A stretch of DNA of 12,345 nucleotides from an uncultured Micrococcales bacterium (GTDB taxonomy: Bacteria; Actinomycetota; Actinomycetes; Actinomycetales; Microbacteriaceae), in assembly GCA_903927775.1 (NCBI GenBank), contig CAIYOE010000009.1, forward strand, positions 1 through 12,345, in the 5' to 3' direction. The translations under genes were made by a program, and so were the position numbers. The notes below the pieces were generated by a model that was given only the letters and a program-made list of their open reading frames with translations, was not told the DNA's origin and did no database searches. Position 1 is the stretch's first letter, and each line of letters starts with the position of its first letter. Positions 1-6,480 of this stretch are shown here, one piece after another.

Positions 1-1457
1 CGGCGGTCATCGCCAGCCTTGTTCGCAACGTCGGTTAGCTCTTGCGCCACCAATGATCGCAAAGCCTTGTCGTCGGCCAGAAGTGCCTCAAGTTCGGCGA
101 TCTCGGCTCGAAGCTGATTCGCTTCGGCTTCGAGTTCAAGTTTGCTGAACTTGGTAAGTCGGCGAAGACGAAGTTCCAAGATGTATTCGGCTTGAAGGTG
201 GGTCAAGGTGAAACGGCTCATTAGGTTCGAGCGAGCTTCGTCGACTTCATCGCTGTTTCGGATAATGGAAATGACTTCATCGATGCTAAGAATTGCCTTG
301 AGCAGTCCCTCAACCAGGTGGAGCCTCGCCTGACGCTTGCCCAAGCGGTTCTTGCTGCGACGACGCGTTACCAGGATGCGGTGTGCCAGGTAAACACCCA
401 GTAGATCTCGCAGACCTAGTGTGGCCGGGCGTCCGTTCACGAGGGCAACATTGTTTATGCCGAACGAATCCTCCATTGGGGTGTAGCGGTAAAGCAGTTC
501 AAGAACGCTCTGCGGGTCGAAACCGGTTTTCAGCTCGATAACCAGTCGGAGACCGTGGTTGCGGTCGGTCAGATCCGTTACGTCAGCGATTCCCTGAAGC
601 TTCTTGTTGTTGACGCCATCCTTGATTTTCTCGATTACCTTCTCAGGTCCAACCAAGTAGGGGAGTTCGGTAACCACGATGCCCTGCTTACGTGGGCTCA
701 CGCTCTCGATTGAAACTCGGGCGCGGGTGCGGAACGATCCACGGCCGGTCTCATATGCGTCACGAATGCCATCTAGTCCAACGATGATGCCACCGGTTGG
801 TAGATCGGGACCAGGAACATATTCCATTAGGTCGGCGATGGTTGCCTCTGGGTGGTTCAAAAGGTAGATGGCGGCGTTGACTACTTCTCTTAGGTTGTGC
901 GGTGCCATGTTCGTAGCCATGCCCACTGCGATACCGGCCGAACCATTCACCAAGAGATTGGGGAAAGCGGCAGGCAGAACCTCTGGCTCGCTCAGCTGGG
1001 CGTCGTAGTTTGGTTTGAAGTCAACTACGTCTTCCTCTAGGCCCTCGTTCATCAAAATCGATGCCGCAGTCAGGCGAGCCTCGGTGTAACGGGCCGCTGC
1101 TGGGCCGTCGTCCAGGCTGCCAAAGTTGCCGTGCCCATCGATCAGCGGCACACGAAGGCTGAAAGGCTGCGCCATGCGAACGAGGGCGTCGTAGATTGCT
1201 CCGTCGCCGTGCGGGTGGAGCTTACCCATTACCTCGCCGGTGACCCGAGCCGACTTTACGTGCCCTTTGTCTGGCCGAAGCCCCATTTCGCCCATTTGGT
1301 AAACGATTCGGCGCTGTACCGGCTTGAGACCGTCTCTGGCGTCTGGCAAGGCTCGCGCATAGATGACCGAATAGGAGTACTCCAAAAACGACTCCTGCAT
1401 TTCATGCTGGAGATCAATGTCTTGAATTCGCTCTTGAGCGATGTTTTCCTGGGTCAT
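1..1457 (-). CDS. parC: DNA topoisomerase IV subunit A (ParC), 3' end beyond left edge
   Basis: This is the breakage-reunion subunit of a type IIA topoisomerase, which with ParE decatenates or relaxes DNA. 485 codons are visible, read leftward from an ATG at 1457-1455. The protein opens with a short charged leader, then [20 protein letters not shown] (residues 24-43), a GyrA/ParC signature. [10 protein letters not shown] (81-90) is the quinolone-resistance-determining segment, and AARYTEARL (121-129) carries the catalytic pair Arg123-Tyr124. The tower domain and the start of the coiled coil follow ([15 protein letters not shown]); the rest of the coiled coil and the C-terminal beta-pinwheel lie outside the window. 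The GDGAIYD segment and the [14 protein letters not shown] context match the actinobacterial ParC-like paralogue better than GyrA, but the missing C-terminus would settle it. Only a weak AAGAG ribosome site precedes the start. It is divergent from the phosphodiesterase gene, 30 bases away. No parE is in the window. Confidence 0.93.
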   Translation of the reverse strand, partial: MTQENIAQERIQDIDLQHEMQESFLEYSYSVIYARALPDARDGLKPVQRRIVYQMGEMGLRPDKGHVKSARVTGEVMGKLHPHGDGAIYDALVRMAQPFSLRVPLIDGHGNFGSLDDGPAAARYTEARLTAASILMNEGLEEDVVDFKPNYDAQLSEPEVLPAAFPNLLVNGSAGIAVGMATNMAPHNLREVVNAAIYLLNHPEATIADLMEYVPGPDLPTGGIIVGLDGIRDAYETGRGSFRTRARVSIESVSPRKQGIVVTELPYLVGPEKVIEKIKDGVNNKKLQGIADVTDLTDRNHGLRLVIELKTGFDPQSVLELLYRYTPMEDSFGINNVALVNGRPATLGLRDLLGVYLAHRILVTRRRSKNRLGKRQARLHLVEGLLKAILSIDEVISIIRNSDEVDEARSNLMSRFTLTHLQAEYILELRLRRLTKFSKLELEAEANQLRAEIAELEALLADDKALRSLVAQELTDVANKAGDDR

Positions 1458-1487
1458 AACTCTTTTACTTGTGCCTGTGACAAACTT
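1458..1487. promoter_or_regulatory. Divergent start region between parC and the phosphodiesterase gene
   Basis: Only 30 bases separate the parC ATG from the first possible ATG of the rightward gene, so both promoters must sit here or inside the opposing coding sequences. On the minus strand TTGTCA (1483-1478) resembles a -35 box, but no good -10 box lies at the right distance. On the plus strand ATAACT (1456-1461) is a possible -10, 16 bases after TTGAGC inside parC. Neither is convincing. The location follows from gene order; the boxes are guesses. Confidence 0.3.
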
Positions 1488-2639
1488 ATGGGGATGTCTA
1501 CGATGCTACCCGCGCTGCCCAACACATTTGGGAGGCTATCCGACGTATTTGTCAGTTCATTGGGGGCAATCACGAAATCGGATAATCGTCTTGGTTTTAG
1601 GCCGGCAAAACGCGTTATTGCCGTTTTAGTAGATGGCCTAGGCGCGCAGAACCTCAAGGTAGCAGCAGGCCATGCACCTTTTCTAAACCAGGCATTAGCG
1701 GCCACTAAACCGATCTCATGCGGTTTCCCAAGCACCACCGCCACCAGCATCACGAGTTTTGGTACCGGTCTAAGCGCTGGTGAACACGGTCTGGTGGGCT
1801 ACAAGGTATTCGACCGCCAGAACATGCGATCAGCCAACCTGCTTACGGGTTGGGGCGATGAACAAAGTGCCCTGACTTGGCAACCAAGACAAACCATTTC
1901 GCAAAGGGCTCTCGAGCAAGGTGTTGGGGCCTTTGTTATCGGCCCCAAGGCATACGCCAACACCGGTTTCACCTCGGCTACCATGCGAGACGCACAGTAC
2001 CTGGCTGGAAAGACAATTTCTGAACGAGTAGACGTTGCGATCGAGTTGCTTCGCAAGAGGTCCGATGATTTCCTGGTTTACCTATACGTTCCAGAACTCG
2101 ATCAAGCGGCGCACACCTTCGGCAGCGATTCGAGCCAATGGCTCGAGGGGGTCGAAGAAGTGGACTACCAACTTCGAAGGTTGTCGGGAGCTCTGGCCAA
2201 ATCAGATGCGCTTCTGGTCACCGCAGATCACGGAATCGTTGATGTCCGAAGCGAGAACCACGTATACCTCGATGAAATCGCCGTGGATTGGGGACAAGTG
2301 TTAGACGTGTCCGGTGATCCTCGGGTGAACTTTATTTATCTTCAAGATTCTGAACAGGCCGAGGCATTCGCCAGCAGTTTACAAACCAAAATGCCCGATG
2401 GCATTTCGGTTTTGGCCCGAACCGTGGTGTTAGCTGAAGACTGGTATCGGGGAGCTAAAGCGACTGCCATCGAACGTCTTCCGGACGTTTTTGCCATAGC
2501 AACCAAACAGTTGGCTATGTACCACCGGAGCTTCGCGCCGGCCAAGAGCCTGGAAATGATTGGCCAGCACGGTTCTTTGTCATCTCGGGAACTAGCGATC
2601 CCGCTGCTGGGGTTTGGTGCCTTTGGCCCTAGAGGTTAG
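1488..2639 (+). CDS. Nucleotide pyrophosphatase/phosphodiesterase-type protein, alkaline phosphatase superfamily
   Basis: A 383-residue hydrolase of the type I phosphodiesterase/NPP branch of the alkaline phosphatase superfamily, a group that cleaves phosphoester or phosphodiester bonds with two zinc ions. The full metal site is recognisable: Asp49 (AVLVDGLG), nucleophile Thr84 in FPSTTATS, Asp205 and His209 in ELDQAAH, Asp247-His248 in TADHG, and His361 in GQHGSLS. There is no signal peptide or membrane helix, so it is probably cytoplasmic, unlike the secreted NPP enzymes. The substrate is unknown. The start is uncertain: in-frame ATGs at 1488, 1494 and 1503 are all possible, and the last has a GGGGA stretch 8 bases upstream. 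The reading frame stays open leftward to 1131, but that part is antisense to parC and is not counted. The stop codon overlaps that of sepH on the other strand. Actinobacteria commonly carry this gene near sepH. Confidence 0.88.
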   Translation: MGMSTMLPALPNTFGRLSDVFVSSLGAITKSDNRLGFRPAKRVIAVLVDGLGAQNLKVAAGHAPFLNQALAATKPISCGFPSTTATSITSFGTGLSAGEHGLVGYKVFDRQNMRSANLLTGWGDEQSALTWQPRQTISQRALEQGVGAFVIGPKAYANTGFTSATMRDAQYLAGKTISERVDVAIELLRKRSDDFLVYLYVPELDQAAHTFGSDSSQWLEGVEEVDYQLRRLSGALAKSDALLVTADHGIVDVRSENHVYLDEIAVDWGQVLDVSGDPRVNFIYLQDSEQAEAFASSLQTKMPDGISVLARTVVLAEDWYRGAKATAIERLPDVFAIATKQLAMYHRSFAPAKSLEMIGQHGSLSSRELAIPLLGFGAFGPRG

Positions 2640-3751
2640 TCGTCTTCTTCTGGTTTCGTGCTGAACACGATCTCGTCCCAGCTGGGCATGCTTGAGCGTC
2701 CGCGTTTTGTCGAGGCCTTGGGGATCGATTCATCAGATTCGAGAGTGAATTCCGGTTCGACTTGACTGGTTACATCTGCTTTGCTCGGCTGAACAATGGG
2801 CATCGATGTTGTCTTGGTCAGCTCTTCTTCTCGGGCAATGCGCCTCTGACGAAGGGCGTCTAACAGGTCTGCGGTGTTTGCCAAGTTTTCTGCCGGTTCC
2901 GACTCGGGCGCGGCTTTCCCGGAGACTCGACCGAAGGGAACCACTCCGTCGTACTCGGCTGTGCGGCCCAGGTCTGCAGTCACTGTTGGAACTGGTTTGA
3001 GGCTTGGACTTTCATGAGTGTCATCCTCTTCAATATCCTCGGCCAGATCTGCCAGTTCACTTGATTCGACCACCGGCAAGTTAACCGGAGCGGCCTTTAG
3101 AGGGCTGACTGGGGCCAGCGTGGCGCTATTGACCATCGGGGTCGGCTCCGCCTCAGGCAGGAGGTTTGGAGACACTGTACGAAGTTTCGGCAGAGGCGAA
3201 TCGGTGAGCGTTTGTTGCGCGGAAAGTTGCACTGCGACTTCGTTTTCGGGCGACAAGGCCAACTTTCGGGAGTCGAAGGCCCAATGTGCCACGGTATCTC
3301 CAAAGCGGCAGCTCAGCTGCCAACCGCCGTTGTCACTTTTTCTCGCCGTCCAGTTGTATTCAACCACTCCGTTGCTTGCGAGGCGGTTGGCAACTACCTC
3401 GCCGAATTCAATCTGTGTGCTGTCGCGGTATCGGTCGCCAGCCAAGGTGATTCGCACGCTCAAGGCGCTGCTAACTACGTGGTTTAGCTCGGCAATAACC
3501 GGAGCGGCGAACTTAGAGATGTATTCGATGCTCGCGCCAGTTTTGGCTGCTAGGTCCTCAACGCTTACTCCTGCTCGAACTTCGAGCTGGATTTCGCGAG
3601 GAGTCAGAAGGTCTGTGTCGGCTTCGGATACCTGGTCACGTCGCACAGCTTTGCGGACACCATCATCAACTAGTAGGCGGAATCGAGTTCCGTCGGCGCC
3701 CTCGAGGAGAAGGTACTCACCATCCGTGTTCAGATATCTCAGGTCTGGCAT
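2636..3751 (-). CDS. sepH: SepH, FtsZ-regulating cell division protein (DUF3071)
   Basis: SepH is an actinobacterial division protein that binds FtsZ and stimulates its assembly (known from Streptomyces and mycobacterial work). This 371-residue copy has the expected architecture. The N-terminal DUF3071 domain begins MPDLRYLNTDGEYLLLEGAD and contains a helix-turn-helix-like segment near residues 50-85 (TPREIQLEVRAGVSVEDLAA). A long acidic, proline-rich, probably disordered linker (about 180-345) contains two short islands, GVVPFGR (269-275) and DLLDALRQRR (295-304). The C-terminal motif MPSWDEIVFSTK (355-366) is the family hallmark. The reading frame extends 33 codons further upstream to 3850, but the family start and a strong AAAGGTGG ribosome site 6 bases before 3751 favour the shorter form. 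Its neighbour on the right is a divergent DUF4193 gene. Confidence 0.93.
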   Translation of the reverse strand: MPDLRYLNTDGEYLLLEGADGTRFRLLVDDGVRKAVRRDQVSEADTDLLTPREIQLEVRAGVSVEDLAAKTGASIEYISKFAAPVIAELNHVVSSALSVRITLAGDRYRDSTQIEFGEVVANRLASNGVVEYNWTARKSDNGGWQLSCRFGDTVAHWAFDSRKLALSPENEVAVQLSAQQTLTDSPLPKLRTVSPNLLPEAEPTPMVNSATLAPVSPLKAAPVNLPVVESSELADLAEDIEEDDTHESPSLKPVPTVTADLGRTAEYDGVVPFGRVSGKAAPESEPAENLANTADLLDALRQRRIAREEELTKTTSMPIVQPSKADVTSQVEPEFTLESDESIPKASTKRGRSSMPSWDEIVFSTKPEEDD

Positions 3752-3757
3752 TCCCAA

Positions 3758-3765
3758 CCACCTTT
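3758..3765 (-). promoter_or_regulatory. Ribosome binding site deciding the sepH start
   Basis: On the minus strand this reads AAAGGTGG and lies 6 bases before the ATG at 3751. It is the strongest Shine-Dalgarno match in the window and selects the MPDLRY start over the ATG at 3850, which lacks a comparable site. Confidence 0.75.
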
Positions 3766-3929
3766 CTATTGGAAAGTTTGCCACGAATACAGCTTGGAAC
3801 GGCCCTTTGTGTGTCCGTGCCGCAGGCCAATCTTGAGAAAGTTTTACCAAATCCGCTTGATCGGCGTGTTTGGTATTGCCAAAACGCTATTTGTAGGGGA
3901 GACTATGCACGCTTTGATACCCACGAATC

Positions 3930-3935
3930 GGAAGG
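3930..3935 (+). promoter_or_regulatory. Ribosome binding site for the DUF4193 gene
   Basis: GGAAGG lies 9 bases before the ATG at 3945 and supports that start. Confidence 0.55.
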
Positions 3936-3944
3936 CGTTAGCTA

Positions 3945-4226
3945 ATGGCTACTGACTACGACGCTCCTCGTAAAAACGATGATGACACTACCTCTCTTGA
4001 AGAAATCAAGGAAGGTACTACAACAACGCCTCGAGCTTCCGATGACATGGATGAGGCCGAAGGTGCCGCCGGTTATCTTGCTGCTGAGTCAATCAACGAG
4101 GACTTAGAGGTCATTGTCTTGCCAAAGCAGGACGATGAGTTCACTTGCATGGAGTGTTTCATTGTGAAACACCACTCGCAGCTGGCCACTGGCAAGAAGA
4201 GCATTTGCATGGAGTGCGCTGCCTAA
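3945..4226 (+). CDS. DUF4193 family protein, zinc-ribbon-like
   Basis: A 93-residue protein of the actinobacterial DUF4193 family (M. tuberculosis Rv2699c is a relative, from memory). No function is established. It begins MATDYDAPRK, typical for the family, followed by a highly acidic, low-complexity stretch (about residues 10-55). The family core LPKQDDEFTCMECF leads into a CX2C-X16-CX2C arrangement (Cys68, Cys71, Cys88, Cys91), which is the spacing of a structural zinc ribbon. There is no membrane segment or signal peptide, so it should be cytoplasmic. The zinc site suggests binding to nucleic acid or protein, but that is inference. Its gene converges on DUF3093 with an 11-base gap. DUF4193 next to DUF3093 and dut is a recurrent actinobacterial arrangement. 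Confidence 0.9.
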   Translation: MATDYDAPRKNDDDTTSLEEIKEGTTTTPRASDDMDEAEGAAGYLAAESINEDLEVIVLPKQDDEFTCMECFIVKHHSQLATGKKSICMECAA

Positions 4227-4237
4227 TACTCCTACAG

Positions 4238-4696
4238 CTAGTGGATCTTGAGGTTGTCCAAAATCTCTACTACGCGGTCTGGATCCCTTGTTGCAACTAA
4301 CCAGTAGGGAGTCGAGTCGTTTTTATCATCGATGAAAACCTTGACGTGTGTCTTCACTGAAATTTGAAAGCGGACGTATGCTGCTGGATTCAGTTTTACG
4401 CCGCGTTCCTCGAAACTCTGCTTATTTGAAATCGCCTCGGCACCGGAAATGACGCTTAGAGGCAATAGCGAGTCTCCAACGGCAAAGCCCGATGAGTCGA
4501 TTTCTACGAGCGGACTCGCAAACCAAATGCTGACCAAAATGGCTATCGTCACTGAAACGCCAACGACTAACCCTGCCTGAACCGAAAACGGCAAGAGCGT
4601 TAGGTAGGCGGTCGGAATTACTAAAAGCACCGGTAAAAGCGAGGTAATGCTTGGCACCACGCGCTCTCGGTATTTCAAATCATCGGTGTTCTTCAC
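4238..4696 (-). CDS. DUF3093 family membrane protein
   Basis: A 152-residue protein of the actinobacterial DUF3093 family, of unknown function. After a short charged N-terminus containing YRERVVPS it has two predicted membrane helices (about residues 16-35 and 41-60) with almost no loop, forming a hairpin anchor. A soluble domain of about 90 residues follows and carries the family motifs LNPAAYVRF (102-110) and TPYWLVATRDPDRVV (129-143). The start is GTG at 4696; the overlapping ATG two bases upstream is out of frame and stops at once. There is no clear Shine-Dalgarno sequence, and TAATCT on the minus strand (4708-4703) could be a -10 box placing the transcript start almost at the GTG, so the mRNA may be leaderless. 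Family membership is secure; the role is not known. Confidence 0.88.
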   Translation of the reverse strand: MKNTDDLKYRERVVPSITSLLPVLLVIPTAYLTLLPFSVQAGLVVGVSVTIAILVSIWFASPLVEIDSSGFAVGDSLLPLSVISGAEAISNKQSFEERGVKLNPAAYVRFQISVKTHVKVFIDDKNDSTPYWLVATRDPDRVVEILDNLKIH

Positions 4697-4719
4697 ATGC
4701 TTAGATTACGCTCTTAGAA
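4697..4719. promoter_or_regulatory. 23-base divergent start region between DUF3093 and dut
   Basis: The two start codons are separated by 23 bases. TAGATT (4702-4707) is a plausible rightward -10 box for dut, and TAATCT (4708-4703) is the overlapping leftward one for DUF3093. Either would leave a leader of only a few bases, and neither gene shows a Shine-Dalgarno sequence, which fits leaderless transcripts. No good -35 boxes are visible. CTTAGA occurs twice (4700-4705 and 4713-4718). Confidence 0.35.
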
Positions 4720-5154
4720 ATGAGCGAATTACCTGTTTTGATTGTTGCGAATGACGAGTTCATGCCTTCGTATGCTCACCCGGGAGACGCCGGAGCGGAC
4801 CTCAGGTCAAGAGTTCAAGCGCTTATCCCAAGCGGTGAGAGAGCGACTCTGGCGACCGGCGTGTCTCTGGCATTGCCAGATGGCTATGTAGGTTTAGTCC
4901 ACCCTCGTTCTGGCTTAGCCGCCAAGCATGGGATCACCGTGCTCAACGCTCCGGGCACAGTCGACGCGGGCTACCGAGGCGAGATAGCTGTGACGCTCCT
5001 AAACACCTCATCGCAAGACTTTCAAGTGAATGTCGGAGATCGTATCGCCCAACTGGTGATTCAACAGGTCGAGCGAGCGCATTTCGTTGTAGTGGATCGT
5101 CTGCCGGGAACACACCGCGGCGAATCCGGCTTCGGCTCGACCGGAACGAACTAG
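4720..5154 (+). CDS. dut: Deoxyuridine 5'-triphosphate nucleotidohydrolase (dUTPase)
   Basis: Trimeric dUTPase that hydrolyses dUTP to dUMP and pyrophosphate, keeping uracil out of DNA and supplying dUMP for thymidylate synthesis in the cytoplasm. The 144-residue length is typical. All five family motifs are present in order: DAGADLR (23-29), PRSGLAAKHGI (62-72), APGTVDAGYRGEI (77-89) with catalytic-base candidate Asp82 and Tyr85, GDRIAQLVI (106-114), and the C-terminal P-loop-like lid RGESGFGSTG (133-142). The ATG at 4720 has no Shine-Dalgarno sequence. It probably heads the rightward cluster: DUF3710 follows after 9 bases and DUF3159 soon after. Confidence 0.98.
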   Translation: MSELPVLIVANDEFMPSYAHPGDAGADLRSRVQALIPSGERATLATGVSLALPDGYVGLVHPRSGLAAKHGITVLNAPGTVDAGYRGEIAVTLLNTSSQDFQVNVGDRIAQLVIQQVERAHFVVVDRLPGTHRGESGFGSTGTN

Positions 5155-5157
5155 GAA
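5153..5157 (+). promoter_or_regulatory. Ribosome binding site for DUF3710, overlapping the dut stop
   Basis: AGGAA shares its first two bases with the dut stop codon TAG (5152-5154) and lies 6 bases before the ATG at 5164. A ribosome finishing dut would cover it, so the two genes are probably translationally coupled. Confidence 0.6.
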
Positions 5158-5163
5158 TAAGTT

Positions 5164-5754
5164 ATGAACCTGCAAAGCCAGAGCAATCGCTCTGTTATCG
5201 GCCCTTTAGACATAAGTGAACTGCATGCACCAGCGCCTCTGGTTGATTTTGGTTCAATAAAAATTCCTCCCGCCGCAAATCTCGAACTCAGACTAGAAAT
5301 CGAAGAGGGAACCAATCGTGTGGTAGCAGTTGCCGTCGACTCCATGGACTCCACACTTCAGCTTCAGGCTTTTGCTGCCCCAAAAAGCGAGGTAGTTTGG
5401 CCGGATGTCCGAGCCCAGCTGACAACTTCGATAAGGGAACAGGGCGGTGTTGTTGAGGAGAGACTAGGTTCATTTGGACCCGAACTTCTGGCTAAGTTGC
5501 CCATCATGGACGAACACGGCGCAGTTCAGAGCCACCGCTTTGCTCGTTTTATCGGCGTCGACGGACCCAGATGGTTTCTCAGAGGGCTGATTGGTGGAGC
5601 AGCGATCCACGATCCGGCGGCTGCGTCAATCATCGAGGGAATATTCCGCTCGGCGGTAGTTGACCGAGGGAGCGAGCCTATACCGCCTCGCGATCTACTG
5701 CCGCTAGCTGTGCCGCCGGGTGTGGTTACTCCACCAAGAAACCTGATCGGTTAG
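5164..5754 (+). CDS. DUF3710 family protein
   Basis: A 196-residue protein of the DUF3710 family, found directly downstream of dut in many actinobacteria (M. tuberculosis Rv2696c, from memory). No function is established. Family features are GPLDISEL (13-20), LQAFAAPKSEVVWPDVRAQL (67-86) and the highly conserved GVDGPRWFLRGLIGGAA (131-147). It has no signal peptide or membrane helix and appears to be a compact soluble alpha/beta protein. The C-terminus is proline-rich (PPRD, VPPGVVTPPR). Close spacing to dut and to DUF3159 (5 bases) argues for one transcript. The constant pairing with dut suggests a link to nucleotide metabolism or DNA maintenance, but nothing in the sequence shows a catalytic site. 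Confidence 0.9.
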   Translation: MNLQSQSNRSVIGPLDISELHAPAPLVDFGSIKIPPAANLELRLEIEEGTNRVVAVAVDSMDSTLQLQAFAAPKSEVVWPDVRAQLTTSIREQGGVVEERLGSFGPELLAKLPIMDEHGAVQSHRFARFIGVDGPRWFLRGLIGGAAIHDPAAASIIEGIFRSAVVDRGSEPIPPRDLLPLAVPPGVVTPPRNLIG

Positions 5755-5759
5755 TTCAA

Positions 5760-6434
5760 GTGAGCGATTCGAGTGAAACAAAAAAGGTTGCCGCTCAGCG
5801 ACTTGGTTTGCGCATGGAGGGGCAAGAGGCTGTTTTTGATACGAAGTCGTTGCTGGCCAGCCTGGGTGGCTGGAGCGGAATTGTTGAATCCACAATCCCT
5901 GCAACGGCTTTTTTAGTGGTTTATACGTTCACCAAAAACGTTCTGGTTAGCGTCTTAGTCTCTGGTTCGCTATCGGTCATTTCTATCGTCCGTCAGCTCA
6001 TAATCAAGAAACCTGTGTCTCAGGCCATCGTAGGACTAGTCATGATTGGGATTTCCACCTACCTGGCTACCAGACAGAGCGGGTCGGCCAAGGATTACTT
6101 CATCCCCGGGTTCATTACCAACATTTGTTACGGCAGTGTTCTATTAGTCTCGGTCCTGGTGCGTTGGCCGCTGATTGGCCTAGCTGTGGGATATTTCAAG
6201 GGTTGGGGAGTCTCGTGGCGCAAGGATAAGCAGTTGCGAGCCCGTTTCGACCTGGTTACCTCCATGTGGTGCGCACTTTTCGGTGCTCGCCTCGCAGTTG
6301 AGGTGCCACTGTATCTGACCAACAACATCGAGGCTCTGGGAATCACTAAGTTATTGATGGGTCTGCCGCTTTACGCGCTAACTCTTTGGTTCACTTGGTT
6401 ATCGCTTCGGAGCGTCATTCAGGTACGCAGCTAG
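5760..6434 (+). CDS. DUF3159 family polytopic membrane protein
   Basis: A 224-residue integral membrane protein of the actinobacterial DUF3159 family, of unknown function. A soluble N-terminus (about 1-38) precedes the family motif LGGWSGIVESTIPATAF (35-51). Roughly six hydrophobic segments follow, near residues 45-60, 61-78, 87-104, 118-145 (probably two), 170-188 and 196-216. A second conserved region, ARFDLVTSMWCALFGARLAV (161-180), sits before the last pair of helices. The start is GTG at 5760, 5 bases after the DUF3710 stop and without a Shine-Dalgarno sequence, so translational coupling is likely. In other actinobacteria the gene is next to TrkA-type potassium uptake regulators; none is present here. 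Confidence 0.88.
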   Translation: MSDSSETKKVAAQRLGLRMEGQEAVFDTKSLLASLGGWSGIVESTIPATAFLVVYTFTKNVLVSVLVSGSLSVISIVRQLIIKKPVSQAIVGLVMIGISTYLATRQSGSAKDYFIPGFITNICYGSVLLVSVLVRWPLIGLAVGYFKGWGVSWRKDKQLRARFDLVTSMWCALFGARLAVEVPLYLTNNIEALGITKLLMGLPLYALTLWFTWLSLRSVIQVRS

Positions 6435-6467
6435 TGGTATTTTTGTTCATGTTAGAAGCAGTTAGTT

Positions 6468-6473
6468 AGGGAG
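6468..6473 (+). promoter_or_regulatory. Ribosome binding site for acnA with a TTG start
   Basis: AGGGAG lies 7 bases before the TTG at 6481. The good spacing and the family-typical N-terminus that follows support the rare start codon. The 46-base gap after DUF3159 (6435-6480) shows no clear promoter or terminator. Confidence 0.6.
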
Positions 6474-6480
6474 TCGGCCT

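Larger units (their letters stand above)
3752..3944. promoter_or_regulatory. Divergent promoter region between sepH and DUF4193, with inverted repeats
   Basis: This is the longest gene-free stretch in the window (193 bases) and must hold the promoters for both sepH and the DUF4193 gene. It contains TACCAAA (3845-3851) and its exact reverse complement TTTGGTA (3869-3875), separated by 17 bases. The second arm also begins an imperfect 15-base palindrome, TTTGGTATTGCCAAA (3869-3883), in which 12 positions are symmetric. These could be operator half-sites. TTGCCA (3876-3881) resembles a rightward -35 box, but no good -10 box follows at 16-18 bases. The regulator, if any, is unknown. Confidence 0.4.

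Noticed and set aside
1131..1487. Open frame continuing 119 codons upstream of the phosphodiesterase start
   Set aside because: It is antisense to the conserved N-terminal half of parC, and its translation does not resemble the phosphodiesterase family; the family sequence begins around MLPALP.
3018..3836. 272-codon plus-strand open frame opposite sepH
   Set aside because: It is serine- and arginine-rich, low-complexity translation lying antisense to a clear sepH gene and its upstream region, with no recognisable domain.
3752..3850. 33-codon N-terminal extension of SepH from the ATG at 3850
   Set aside because: The family starts at MPDLRY-type sequence, a strong ribosome site precedes that ATG, and the extension resembles no SepH N-terminus.
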